From the NCBI GenBank assembly GCA_047967505.1, contig CM106538.1: DNA of 64,000 nt; one strand, written 5' to 3'. The notes beneath the pieces were generated by a model. That model did not search any database and was not told the DNA's origin. It worked only from the letters and a program-made list of their open reading frames with translations. Position numbers and translations under genes: made by a program. Positions 31,942-43,392 of this stretch are shown here, one piece after another (the stretch's first letter is position 1; every line of letters begins with the position of its first letter). This stretch comes from Dipteris shenzhenensis. Taxonomy: Eukaryota > Polypodiophyta > Polypodiopsida > Gleicheniales.

Positions 31942-32580
31942 CCCCCCCATGAAGGCAAGGTGAAAGACTACTGGAATGGAACCAAGAATAGAACATGACA
32001 ATGACAGTCATCAAACTGTGCACCCAATGAAACACAGAGGCTAAAGTCTAAGCATGTTCCAAGCACTCTCATGGCTTGAGGCTCAACATGCTCAGAGGCT
32101 CATGTTATAGCATGGCTACATGACCAGCTCATTGGTCTAGAAATACACCAACATCTTGAAACTCGGCTAGGCCTGATAACGAGACCTATCAAAGCCAATA
32201 CATATGGCTCCCATAGTACATCCCCCCTTGGCTTCATAACAGGACATGTTAGGAAGCCACACACCAAAAATAGGAAAACCAATACATCTTTTTAGGAGGA
32301 CTATCCAAGGCAGAGGACCTTTAGACTTAATGAAAACCAAACACTCAATACATATCATTTTAGGGGGACTACCCAGGGTGGAGAACCCCAAAATACATCA
32401 AGCTATAGGAATAATAAAAATAGATCTCTTAGGAGTAACAGATGTTCTCCAAGTAGCCACTGCACATGTGTGCACATCCATGTGAGACGATGATGATGTC
32501 GAAGAAGCACTAGGTAGGAACGCCCCAAAAGAGATGTGTTGGTGAAGTCCATGGGGTACCTAGATGGAGCACTCACATAG
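31942..32580 (-). other. E6 internal sequence, part 1 (non-coding)
   Basis: No copia or gypsy domain in any frame. Overlapping minus-strand frames of 60-74 codons (32100-32391) are not recognised. It contains two related ~45-bp blocks, GGGGACTACCCAGGGTGGAGAA (about 32364) and GAGGACTATCCAAGGCAGAGGA (about 32295). It ends at CATAG (32576-32580), the E5 target duplication. Confidence 0.5.
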
Positions 32581-32800
32581 TCTTGGGAATCAAGCTCTTG
32601 GTTATTGTTCTTGTTGTGTGAGTAGGTGAATAAGGTGAGTCACACTGACTCAACCATTGTTAGTTCTTATCTACTATGTATGGTTGTGACCTTAGTAGTG
32701 CTTAATTGTATTGTGTGGGGTGAATATGAGCTGATTGTGGAGGAGGCTGTTGCGCCCTCCTCGTTGCTTCCTATATCTCTCTTCTTGTTTTTTCTTAATA
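32581..32800 (+). repeat. E5 5' LTR
   Basis: 220 bp ending TTCTTAATA directly before the primer site. Its second base is C instead of G. Confidence 0.9.
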
Positions 32801-32812
32801 TGGTATCATAGC
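32801..32812 (+). promoter_or_regulatory. E5 primer binding site
   Basis: TGGTATCATAGC, 11 of 12 bases of the initiator-Met site. Confidence 0.82.
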
Positions 32813-33708
32813 TACTGTTCCTTGCCTTCTGGTTGCCCAATTGCTTGTGGAAGCTTGCGGGAGTGCTTCTTCTACTCTAAAGCTTCGAAGTGATGAGAAG
32901 AGATCTCGTTTTTTGGACTGAAGTAGCAATTTCCAACTTCTGTTTGGCTTGGGAGCTATCCAATTGATGTCTTCTTGCTAAGGCGAGATCACTATTACCC
33001 ATAGGTTGCTCGTGGGAGATGTATTTTGACAAAACAAAACTCGTTTTTATTGTTTGGGTGTGATAGAACAGAGCTGATCTCTTTTTTAGGACAACTACTA
33101 CTTGGTTTGAGCCAAGCAAGAGGTATACATAGCAGTAAGAAGCAAAAACGCCTCTCCAAACCTCATCGCCTAGCTCTCTGGAGGTTGTTTGTGAAATGTC
33201 TCTCCAAAGCTCATTGCCCAGCTCTCTGGAGGTTGTTTGTGGCTGAAAAAAACTCTCCTACATCTCCTATCAAGTAAGGAGAACCTTCAGCTTGAAGATC
33301 TCGTTTTTTCTCCTAGACAGCTTTTGGAGACTTCAAAAGTGATATATGACTTGCTTTCTTCCTTTTCCAGCACCAGCACCCCAAAGGTTTGCTACATCCT
33401 CATACATCATTTTTTGTGGAGTCTTAGTCTCTCTATAAGCTACGAGGACTCTCGTGTTCCTCCAAACACAAAAAGTGCTACTACTGTTTTTTTGTTCAAA
33501 AGTGATCAAATTGTCACTTTTCGGACTGTTTATTTCTCAAATTGTGTGGATTTGGATGCTAGTTTGAACTGACAAGTTGGAGGCAAGTATACAAGCTCCG
33601 ACTTTGCTTTTGGAACAAGTTCATTTGGATTTACTGTCAAAAGTTATGAGCTTGGGAAAATAAAAAAAAGTCACAGTTTACAACTTCTGTCAAATTGTCA
33701 GATGTAGT
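32813..33708 (+). other. E5 leader, part before E4
   Basis: Non-coding. It contains a tandem pair CTCTCCAAA.CTCATCGCC.AGCTCTCTGGAGG / CTCTCCAAAGCTCATTGCCCAGC (about 33150 and 33199). The leader resumes after E4 at 40989. Confidence 0.55.
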
Positions 33709-34427
33709 TGAAACCAAAAGGGTATTTCTTTTCACACAAAGTCACCACTTAATCGATTGGAGAAGAACACAATCACATCATGAAAGCAACAACAAACTGG
33801 GTACAATCTCCCCCCCTAGATGAGTTGCTCATGCTTCCTCATCTAGAGTATTTATGATATTTCATAAAAGCACCAAGGAGCCAAAATTATCCCTCTCATC
33901 CAAAAATGAGGGATTTGCTTTACATAGCCATCTTAGGGCCCAAAATGAATTATGTCCACTACAAAATATATTGCTCAAACTTGCAATAATAAAACAAATA
34001 CAAAATTTGGCCCATGGCCATATATAATGCACTGTGCGACACCTCGATCGGTACCCTCGCACTAACTCCAATCCTCATTATGAGTTCCATCACCTGTACT
34101 CAAGCTGCCAATTACATTAGTTATTAACAATCGATTGAACGAATTACCGAATCAACCAATCCCAACATAACTGTGCTCAAAGCATAATAATCAAGCACAA
34201 CACCAATAACACTAGCGACATCAGTATTAACATGGAATCACCCACAATACCGACCATCTAGCATGGCAAAATACAAGCTAGTCAGGCGTCCCCAACTAAC
34301 CACACAAAGTATCCACTAACCCTCGCCGCGTCCGGTGCACTCCTATGGAGCACTTTGCCATAGTCATACTTGACTAAAGTAATAATATCCAAAGCAAGAT
34401 ATATCATAAAATATAATTTCCGTAACA
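33709..34427 (-). repeat. E4 3' LTR
   Basis: 719 bp. The polypurine tract AAGCAAGAGGGA (minus strand) is at 34428-34439. Confidence 0.92.
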
Positions 34428-34439
34428 TCCCTCTTGCTT

Positions 34440-34914
34440 GGATTGCAACTAACCTCAGTTGCGTGTTTGATTATAGGAACTAATGAGGTTTGGGAAAGCT
34501 CGAGAAAACCGCTTAGGCATCCATTGAGCATCATCTCTTGGATGATTCTTAAATTTGAGCAAGTATTTTTTAATATAGACATTTCCTTTTTGGGTCGAGG
34601 TCCGGCTGTTGATGATCAATAATGCAGTCAGGTTCTAGAATTTCTTCTTCATCAACAATCAATGGAGCCTCTTCATAGACAGGATGAATAGGTAAAGTTC
34701 CTCTGAAGGGCTTTAAAAGGCTGATACGGAAAGCATTATGTATTTTCCAATTATCAGGTAATTCAAGCCTATAAGCTAGATCATTGATTTTTTGAATCAC
34801 CTTGAATGGTCCATAAAGATGTGGGGACATCTTGATTACTGGCCATTTCTCAACACTCTTCAATCTTCTTTTCTCAATCTGAAGAAGTACATAATCACCT
34901 TCTTTAAAAAGCAT
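34440..34914 (-). pseudogene. E4 integrase C-terminus and chromodomain
   Basis: The minus strand reads KEGDYVLLQIEKRR, HLYGPFKVI, YRLELPDNWKIHNAFRISLL (the gypsy GPY/F-like module), then EEILEPDCIIDHQ, the entry of a chromodomain. After a frame change near 34575 it continues with KFKNHPRDDAQWMP and FPNLI, the rest of a chromodomain ending before the LTR. This tail places E4 among plant chromoviruses, whose chromodomain can steer integration to particular chromatin. Confidence 0.8.
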
Positions 34915-35990
34915 GTGTTTCCGTTTCTTATTAGCTTGTTTTGTGAACTTCTCTTGAGCGATTACAATGGCTTCTCAAACCTCTTTGAGAATATTTTGAT
35001 AGTCATGGGTAAATGCATCTGCTGCCTCTACTCTATGGGTCAATCATGTGATAGGAATAGGTAAAACCTTCCCATGGATAATCTCAAAGGGTGCTCTTCC
35101 AGTTGCAAAATGAGGAGTATTATTATAAGCAAACTATAAGAGATGAATGTATTTGTCCCAAGTCTTTGGTTGACTTCCCGCATAAGCTCTTATCATATCC
35201 AAAATAGTATTGTTTGTAACCTTAGTTTGTCCATTCGATTCTGGATGAAAGGCTGATGAGAAATCTAACTTAATGCCTAAATTATGAAATAATGCAGTCT
35301 AGAAATTACTACACAACTTCGAATCTTGATCAAACACTATAATCTTTGGCAAGCCATGATGAACAAAGATATGCTTAATGAATAAATGTGCAGCTTCCTG
35401 AGCTGTTAAAGTCTTCTTGCATGGGATGAAATAAGCTTGCTTACTAAAGCGATCTACTATCGTCCAGATCATATCATTTTGATTTGCTGTAGTAGAAAAA
35501 CCACCAGTTATGAAATCCATAGAATCTATTTGTTCCCAAGATTGTGTAGGAATAGGCAAAGGCATTAGCAATCCTGGGGTCTTTCATTTGTAACTCTTGA
35601 TCTTCTGGCAAGTGATGCATTCGGCTACAAAATTAGCCACATCTTTTCTTATAGTAGGCCAATGAAATTCTCTTGCTATCATTGTAAAGTGGCAGTCACT
35701 CCCCTATGTCCCATATATGGTGGTTGGTGCATTTCCTCCATTACAATTTGTCTAGAGGGTCGAGTGATGCATAATTTCTTTTGATAAAAGAGGTATCCAT
35801 CATTGCATGAAAAGTCCAACATAGGATTCCAATTGTTATTCTCTAATTTGTTCCATATATCAGAAAAGTTTGGATCCCCTTGATAAGAAATCTTCATACC
35901 TTCAAAAGGGTGGGTCTCTATAGCAGTGATGTGATTAATACTTGGCTTTCTGCTAAGAGCATCAGCAACTACATTCCCTTTTCTAGGTTG
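34915..35990 (-). pseudogene. E4 integrase finger and core
   Basis: The minus strand shows the region before the core (LCITRPSRQIVMEEMHQPPY, GHRGVTATLQ), the first catalytic block SWEQIDSMDFITGG (Asp about 35520), TIVDRFSKQAYFIPC, and the second block HHGLPKIIVFDQDSKLCSNF (about 35310-35370). Several frame breaks follow before the catalytic Glu region near 35200. Confidence 0.78.
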
Positions 35991-36483
35991 ATACTAAATC
36001 ATGGGCTGAAAACTCTGTATAGATAATGCCCACTTGATATGCCTATCGGATATAAGTGGCTGAGTCAACAAATGCTTGATACTTTGCTAATCGGTTTTGA
36101 TAAGAAACTCAGATCCCATCAAATAATGTTTCCACATTCATAAGGCATGCACAATAGTGGTTAGTTCTTTATCATATGTGCTATAATTGCATTCCGTTGG
36201 TTTTTAATTTTCGTCTCTCATATGCTATTGGATGTCCATCTTGCATGAGTACGGCTCTAATTCCATATCCACTAGCATTGGTTACAACTACAAAGAATGG
36301 TCTAGAGAAATTGGGTAGTTGCAACACAAGAGCTTGTGTGAGAGCTTCTTTCAAAGCTGTAAAAGATTTATCTTGACGCTCAGTCCATAAGAAATGCTTA
36401 GCTTTTCTAAGAAGGTCTGTCAATGGATGTGCAATGTATGCGAAATTTCTGACGAACTTTCTATAAAAGCTACACAATCCCAA
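35991..36483 (-). pseudogene. E4 RNase H
   Basis: The connection FYRKFVRNFAYIAHPLTDLL and TALKEALTQALVL leads into the RNase H start FFVVVTNASGYGIRAVLMQ, where gypsy elements normally have DASG; here the Asp is Asn. The rest decays into stops below 36180. Confidence 0.75.
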
Positions 36484-37551
36484 GAATGATCTTAATTCAT
36501 GTATATCTTAGGGCTTAGGCCATGTGACTATGCACTCAATCTTCTTTGGATCTACTCGAATGCCATCGGCAGATACAATGTGACCCAAATACTCTATCTG
36601 ATTTTGAAAGAAACTGTTCTTTTCACGATTTATGTATAATTGATTTTCTTTCAAGAGTGAAAAGACTAGCTTCAGATGTTCCTTATGCTCCTCAACATCT
36701 TTGCTAAACACCAGAATATCACCGAAAAATACTACCACACAATCTTGGTGTTTAAAAAAGATTTGGTTCATCATTCTACTAAAAGTAGCTGGAGCATTAG
36801 TTAGCCCAAAAGGCATATTAGGAACTCATAATGTCTCGTGTGAGTTCTAAAGGCAGTCTTGTATATATCCTCTTCTACCATACGAACTTGATGATAGCCA
36901 GATTTGAGATCTATCTTACTAAAGACCTTGGCCCCTTTCAATTTATCCAAAAGATCATCAATCTTGGGGATTAGATATCTATTCTTCACTGTGATTTTGT
37001 CTAGTGCACGATAGTCTATGCACATTCGATAGGTTCCATTTTTTCTTTTTGACTAATAAGACAGGTGCTCCATAAGGAGAACTACTGGGTCTTATCAATA
37101 TTCTCTCTATCAGTTCCTCCACTTGCTTTTGAATATCCTTTTGTTCTAGTTGATTGACTCTATAAGGAGCCTTGCAAGGTGGAGTATTGCCCGATAGAAT
37201 TTCTATCCTATGATCTTCAGGTCGAGAACTTGGTAGTCCAGGTGGTAAATCCTCTAAGAAACAATTAGAAAATTGAGAAAGAAACTTTTGGTGTGTAGGC
37301 TTAGTGTTTGGCTGAGTAGCCGTTATCGTATTCACCAAAATTAGATATGTCTTCTCATGTTTTCTAATTGCTCTTTTGGCTTGTGTGTGGTTGAGTAAAG
37401 GACTGATCTCAGGTCTCATTGAGCTTTTCAGACATATTTCTTGTCTGTCCTTCTCAATCCACATTTGATGTGAATCGTAATCTATCTTAGGATTATATTG
37501 ATGCCTCCATGGCATTCCTAAGATGATGTCCACTCCCGGTAGGGGTGCCAC
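36484..37551 (-). pseudogene. E4 reverse transcriptase
   Basis: Minus-strand pieces: [49 protein letters not shown] (normally R.CIDYR.LN), [15 protein letters not shown] (motif A Asp intact), [15 protein letters not shown], then VVFFGDILVFS where the YxDD site should be: one catalytic Asp is Gly. At least two frame breaks occur (near 36815 and 37030). Confidence 0.85.
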
Positions 37552-37560
37552 TAGAAAGTT

Positions 37561-38816
37561 TCATGTATCCTTGTAGGGTTTGATTGAGATTTCAAGATTC
37601 TTGACTTCTATAGTGCAATTGTACTTTGTTTTGGTAAAAGCAGCTTTAACCTTATAGTTAGATGGGAAAGACTTTAGGTTTAGCTTTGCTAAGGCTCTTT
37701 TCGAAATGAAATCATGTGTGCTACCATCGTCATGCAGAATAACAACCTCTTTGCCATTAATGAAACCTTTCATTTTTAGAAGAGCATGACAATTATACTT
37801 ACGTCCCTCTTGTTTGGCTGCTTTGTCGTCAATCATGTGCACTTTTGCCGTCAGGGTCTTCTTTCTTTCAAGACACTCAGTGGCTATGTGTCCCACCTTG
37901 TTGCACTTGAAACACCTTATTTCTTTCTTTAGAAAATTTCCACCGTTCAGCTTCAAAGGAGAATCTATATTCTGTGGAACAAAACCATTTTTAGATTTAA
38001 AGAAGGGCTTTTTATTAAATTTCTTTTTCTTATGGAAGGGTACATGCCATTCATAATCTTTCCCTTCTTTTAGGATTCCATTCTTCCTTTCACAATTCAT
38101 TGCAAGAGAAATTGCAGAGCTCAGTGAGCGAGGATGAAACATGTTAATCTTGGCTCTCAACTTAGACTTTAGACCTGCCACATACTTCCTGCGTTGATCT
38201 CGCTCATTAACTTTCTCTAAGGATTGTAATTGGATCAACGTTTGCGAAAATCTATCAGTATATGTGGAGATTGTTTCCTTATCGAACTGCCTAAAAGTAT
38301 CCCACTGTTGTCTAGCTTTTGCTTTGAAATGTGAGGGAAGAAAATCTCTCTTGATGAGCTTTTGAAAATACTTCCAAGATTTTGGTCGCTTTTTACTGTG
38401 CTTAGTGATGTTCCACCAAAGTGTAGCACTCTCTACTAAATGATTTGCAGCACATTTAATCTTGTCTTTTTCAGAGAATTTCTCCCATGAAAAATAATTA
38501 TCTAACTGATTGATCCAAGACAAGACAGTGTGTGCTTCTTTCTTTCCATCAAAATTTTGAAATGAGAAAAATTTTCTACTTATCTTACTCTCCTTCCTTG
38601 AATTATGTGCTCTCAGTGTGGCTTTGACTGTCTTGATAATAAGATCATCCTCAGAATCATCGTCAGATGATACATTGTCAGATGAATGCCTCTTTCTTTT
38701 CTTACTATTGATTTTCTTTTCCAATCTCTCCCTATGCTCACGCTCATTGGCCAACTATGCCTCTGAAGTGCATCTAACTGCTCTTGGAGTGTGGGTGGTT
38801 GTGGCTGGTGTGCCAT
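37561..38816 (-). pseudogene. E4 Gag, zinc knuckle and protease
   Basis: The likely start is minus-strand ATG 38814-38816 (MAHQPQPPTLQEQLDALQ). A one-base break near 38760 joins it to the long frame 38754-37561 (397 codons). That frame has a charged coiled segment, the retrotransposon Gag domain (FQNFDGKKEAHTVLSWI, LVESATLWW, WDTFRQ, SQTLIQLQ), a CCHC knuckle CFKCNKVGHIATEC (about 37875-37915), and a retropepsin-like site VVILHDDGSTHDFIS (about 37710-37750). Apart from the break at the start this is the best-preserved part of E4. Confidence 0.83.
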
Positions 38817-40262
38817 GATAATGCGATAAGTACAAATAAAGTGGAGCAGAGAAAGATAAGGATACTAAGTGTATGATAATTAAACGAATGAAAAAGTGTA
38901 ATTCGAGTGTATGTGGTAAGAAATGGATGGTGGAAAATACTAAGCGTATGAAATATAAAGCAAAAGAAATCAATTATCTCACTCTTTGATCGGAGGTGAA
39001 AAGGACTAGAGTGGGAGATATGTGACCGATGATGTCACTCGTAGTCATCTTTGCACTCGAGTGATCTCCAATTAATTGTATGGGTTCGTGGTTCCAATCG
39101 CCTTCTTGATTCAAGTGTCTTCAGATTTTGCTTTGCTCTCTTTTTTTTTTTTTTCCAATGCCTTTGCTTATCGGTGGAGTAGCCTCCCCCTTCTGTGTTG
39201 AAGATCGCCAAACGTCTTCTTTTTAAAAAAAATAAAAATAAAATTTAGAGCCTTTACCCTTGCTCCATCTATATGGTCAAAGGAAAACTTTGACTTGTGG
39301 ACGCTAAAGTCTACAGGAACGACATTGCCAATTCTAAAGGAAAAAGCGAACTGTCTACAGATATAGTCTCTGAGAGGCCGGTCAGCTGCTCTTGATTGCG
39401 GTGCAGTCAATGGACTGTGGGTTACACAGCGTAGGCATACAGAGATGCAGCAGAGAGGTGCGTGTCGGGCGGGGCAGAATCGATTCCCAATGAACTTCAA
39501 CAAGGGCTACCAAAGTAATGACAGCCTCTGTGGCAACACGACAGCACTGCATGTGAACAGAGACTGTCGATGGCTGTAGATCTCAGACTCTGCACTCTGG
39601 TGCACGCAATGGGTAGCTGTACTGTGAGAATTGAGTAAAGGTAGCGCCATCGAGGATATCAGACTTGGTCAGAGACTATTCAGTGCTCTGAAATCTGTGA
39701 GGATGCGGTAGGATGGTGCACACAAAAGACAAAGTCTTGCAAGCAGCTGCAGGTTTGCAGACGGGCACACACAGTGGGAAGCTCTTGGTAAATCTGCAAT
39801 AGGCGTGCTGAAATGCCACAGATAAGTGCACCAGGCAAAATTTGAGGTTGCTAGAGTATTATGGGCAACACGGCTGCACTGTGCACGTATCCTTTAATGC
39901 AAGGCTAAGTCTAGGGAATCGAATGGTGGAGCCACAAGCGGGCGCCGAGCTGCAGTGAGCCGCTACTCTTATTGGTGACTCCTGAGTCCTGACTACTTGA
40001 AGGCATGAAATCCAATTAGTTAAGATGTAGGCTGGCTACACATTAGGACTTTGGGAGTCTACTTCAAAGTTTGCCAACAATCAGTTGTAGTTCTCCCAAG
40101 ATGATGATGCCAGCCTAAGTACTTGGTGTGATCTACATGGCTCAAGACCTAAGGCTCGATGCGCACTTTCCTGAATGCAAAATTTCTCTCCCTTTCAATT
40201 TCCACACGAGGGAGCTTCTCTTTAATTCCTTCACAAGAGCATGACCAAAGCTCTAATACTAG
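38817..40262 (-). other. E4 leader and degenerate primer site
   Basis: Non-coding leader. Next to the 5' LTR (40250-40262) the minus strand reads CTAGTATTAGAGC, an initiator-Met primer site with two transitions, offset by one base. A T-run (39142-39154) and an AT-rich stretch near 39223 are the only other landmarks. Confidence 0.6.
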
Positions 40263-40983
40263 TGAAACCAAAAGGGTATTTATTTTCACACAAAGTCACC
40301 ACTTAATCAATTGGAGAAGAACATAATCACACCACGAAAGCGACAGCAAACTGGGTACAATCTCCCCCCCTAGATGAGTGGCTCACACTTCCTCATCTAG
40401 AGTATTTATGATATTTCATAAAAGCACCAAGGAGCCAAAATTATCCCTCTCATCCAAAAATGAGGGATTTGCTTTACATCGCCATCTTAGGGCCCAAAAT
40501 GAATTATGTCCACTACAAAATATATTGCTCAAACTTGCAATAATAAAACAAATACAAAATTTGGCCCATGGCCATATATAATGCACTGTGTGACACCTCG
40601 ATCGGTACCCTCGCACTAACTCCAATCCTTGTTATGAGTTCCATCACCTGTACTCAAGCCACCAATTACATTAGTTATTAACAATCGATTGAACGAATCA
40701 CCGAATCAATCGATCCCAACATAACCGCGCTCAAAGCATAATAATCAAGCACAACACCAATAACACTAGCAACATCAGTATTAACATGGAATCACCCACA
40801 ATACCGACCATCTAGCATGGCAAAACACAAGCTAGTCAGGCATCCCCAACTAACCACACAAAGTATCCACTAGGACCCCCGTTGCATCCGGTGCACTCCT
40901 ATGGAGTACTTTTCCATAGTCACACTTGACTAAAGTAATAATATCCAAAGCAAGATATATCAAAAAATATAATTTTCGTAACA
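40263..40983 (-). repeat. E4 5' LTR
   Basis: 721 bp, followed by GTAGT (40984-40988). Confidence 0.92.
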
Positions 40984-40988
40984 GTAGT

Positions 40989-41348
40989 TGCAGGCATGAT
41001 ATTGCAATGTTCATGGATATATGTGTTGGTGCCTAGTGGTTGGATGTTAATGTCAAGTAGCTTGATAGATGCTATGCCTTGTCAGTGATAGTAGCAAAGT
41101 GGCATTTTGAGTCCGGTTGATCCATTGAACTAGTAACTGAAGTTTTCAGACTGCTGTCAAAAGTGTGTAGGTGCCTATTTTCAGCAGCAAATATCAAAAA
41201 ATCCTTAAGGAATTTGGATCTATAGTGAACTAGAAGTTTGTAGAGCCATGCACTGGCTACATTTTTGCTTTTGACAGTATTTGCATCCAAGCTAAGGTGT
41301 GAAAGATATTGACAGTCCAAATTGCAGGAATCTATTTTTTTTGTAATT
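40989..41348 (+). other. E5 leader, part after E4
   Basis: Non-coding continuation of the E5 leader up to gag. Confidence 0.6.
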
Positions 41349-42170
41349 ATGGCAAATGCAAGTGGGTCTAATAATATCATTCAGATTGTTGGTGAGAAAT
41401 TAGATTACCATAACTATCCCATTTGGAAATTTAGAATGGAGAACTTTTTGATTGGAAAAGGCTATTGGGATTTGGTTACAGGTGATGAGAAAGAGTCTAA
41501 TTTGCCAGAAAGAAATGCTACTATAGAACAAGTTAAGAATCATAAAGCTTGGTTGGAAAGAGCATGGAGGGTACTTCACTGGTTTTCAATATCTATTTTA
41601 GATGCCATGGTTATGCAAATTCTGAACTGCAAGTCTCCCACGAATGCATGGGATATCTTGACAAGATATTATGGCACAACTACAAGTGCCAGGAAAATTC
41701 AGTTGAAGCAAAAGTTCAACAATATGTCAAGGCAGGGTAGAACAATACAGGAGTACGTGACTGAAATAAAACCATAGCTGATCAATAAGCTTCTACTGAT
41801 GCTTTTGTGGATGATGATGACATGGTTGCAGTCACTCTGAATGGACTTGGTCCCGAATATAAGTCATTTGACACTTCTATTTCTGTGAGGCAGAATATGC
41901 CGGATTTCAATGAGCTGGTTGCTCTTTTGATCCATGAGGAAGTGAAGCCTAGGTTGAATACCAATGGCAGTAGCTCAAGGAATAGTGATGCAATGTTCTA
42001 CTTTGATCAGAGAGGCCGTGGTGGATGACACAGAGGTTCATTCTGTGGTAGAGGTGATGGCAGGCATGTCCCTAAAACCCTTAGTTAGTCACCTCAGAGA
42101 GGAGGTGGAGCCTTTAGAGGTAGGGGGAGAGGTGCTTCTCATGGTAGAGGTACTTGGCTACTGATATATG
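41349..42170 (+). pseudogene. E5 Gag without zinc knuckle
   Basis: Starts at ATG 41349 (MANASGSNNIIQIVGEKLDYHNYP), with WKFRMENFLIGKGYWDL and an SPTNAWDIL block. An indel near 41773 shifts the frame, which resumes as VDDDDMVAVTLNGLGPEY and MPDFNELVALL and reaches the Arg/Gly tail QRGRGG, TGA 42026-42028. Beyond it the three frames give Gly/Arg-rich sequence that runs straight into the protease; I find no CX2CX4HX4C knuckle, unlike E1, E2, E3 and E7. Confidence 0.75.
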
Positions 42171-43392
42171 GTATATTGATTCGGGAGCATCTAATCACAT
42201 GACATCACATGGAGAGTGGTTTGATGAGATGACTCCTGGTGTGCATGGTTATGTTTGCACAGGAGATGATACATAGCATGACATTACACACAAGGGTGTT
42301 ATGCCTCTGGTGATGCATGATGGTCAGACCAAGAAGCTGCATGAAGTGTTGCATGTGTCTTCAATCACCAAGAACTTGTTGTTTGTTGGACAAATGGCTG
42401 AGTAGAACTTACAAGTCCAGTTTAATAAGGATGGATGCTTCATTGAGGAGTTTGGTAATGGCTACAAGTTGATTGCGAAAGGGAAAAGGCAAGGAAGAAT
42501 GTCTACTTTAGATGCAGGCATGTCGGAACTAAAGGTTGCTATGTTTACCCATGGTATGGGTGTTGTCTCTGATTTGGAAATTTGGCACAAATGCATTGGT
42601 CATATTAATATTCAGAAGCTGAAAAATATGCAGCATAAAGGCATTGTTGTTGGCCTACCAAAGTTCAAGTATACTGCTTTAGAGCATGTTTGTCCTGCAT
42701 GCCAGTTTGGAAAACAATCAAGGTTGCCATTCACTAAGCATCTGCAGGAGAGTAGTAGACCTTTGCAGTTGATTCACTCTGATGTTTGCGGTCCTGCACA
42801 CACTACCTCGATGGGAGGTTCATCATATTATGTCACATTTATTGATGATTTGAGTCGGTATACATGGCTGCATTTTTTAAAACATAAGGATGAGGTCCTG
42901 CCTGTTGAAAAGGAGTTTGGGTCATATATCACATGCTTGAGATCAGATAATGGAGGTGAATATCTGTCAAATGAATTTGATGACTTCTTGGCCTATCATG
43001 GGATTAGATGGGAGCTTACATGCCCATATACACCACAATAGAATGGAGTGGCTGAACGTAATAATGGGGTGATTGGTTCATGTGGTAGAGACATGTTGAA
43101 TGAAAAGAACTTACCTGATTATTATTGTGCAGAAGCACTTACAACTGCAGTGTATGTGCTGAATCGCACTCCTACTACTGGCATTCATATGCTCACACCA
43201 TATGAGAAATTGTATCGACAGAAGCCTTATGTCAGTCATTTGAAAGTGTTTAGTAGTTTGGCATATGTGCATATACCAGATGAAAAGAGATGGAAGTTGG
43301 ATCCCAAAGTTGAAAGATGTGTGTTAATTGGCTATGCACAGAACCGAAAGGGTTACAAACGCTACAACCCATCGACAAGAAGACTATGGTGA
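42160..43392 (+). pseudogene. E5 protease and integrase
   Basis: Protease site IWYIDSGASNHMTS at about 42162. Stops at about 42275 and at 42403-42405 (TAG) precede the open part 42469-43041: WHKCIGHIN ... CPACQFGKQ finger, HSDVCGP (first Asp), LRSDNGGEYLSNEF (second Asp). It ends in YTPQ and TAG 43039-43041, then NGVAERNN (catalytic Glu) to 43392. About ten residues between the two Asp blocks are missing compared with E1. Confidence 0.8.

Larger units (their letters stand above)
33709..40983 (-). mobile_element. E4: Ty3/gypsy chromovirus nested in E5
   Basis: LTRs 33709-34427 (719 bp) and 40263-40983 (721 bp), with ends TGAAACC ... CGTAACA on the plus strand, about 5% diverged. The 5-bp target duplication GTAGT is perfect (33704-33708 and 40984-40988). 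The minus strand carries gag, protease, RT, RNase H, integrase and chromodomain in gypsy order. It is younger than its host E5 by LTR divergence, as nesting requires. Multiple frameshifts and a changed RT active site make it inactive. Confidence 0.94.
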
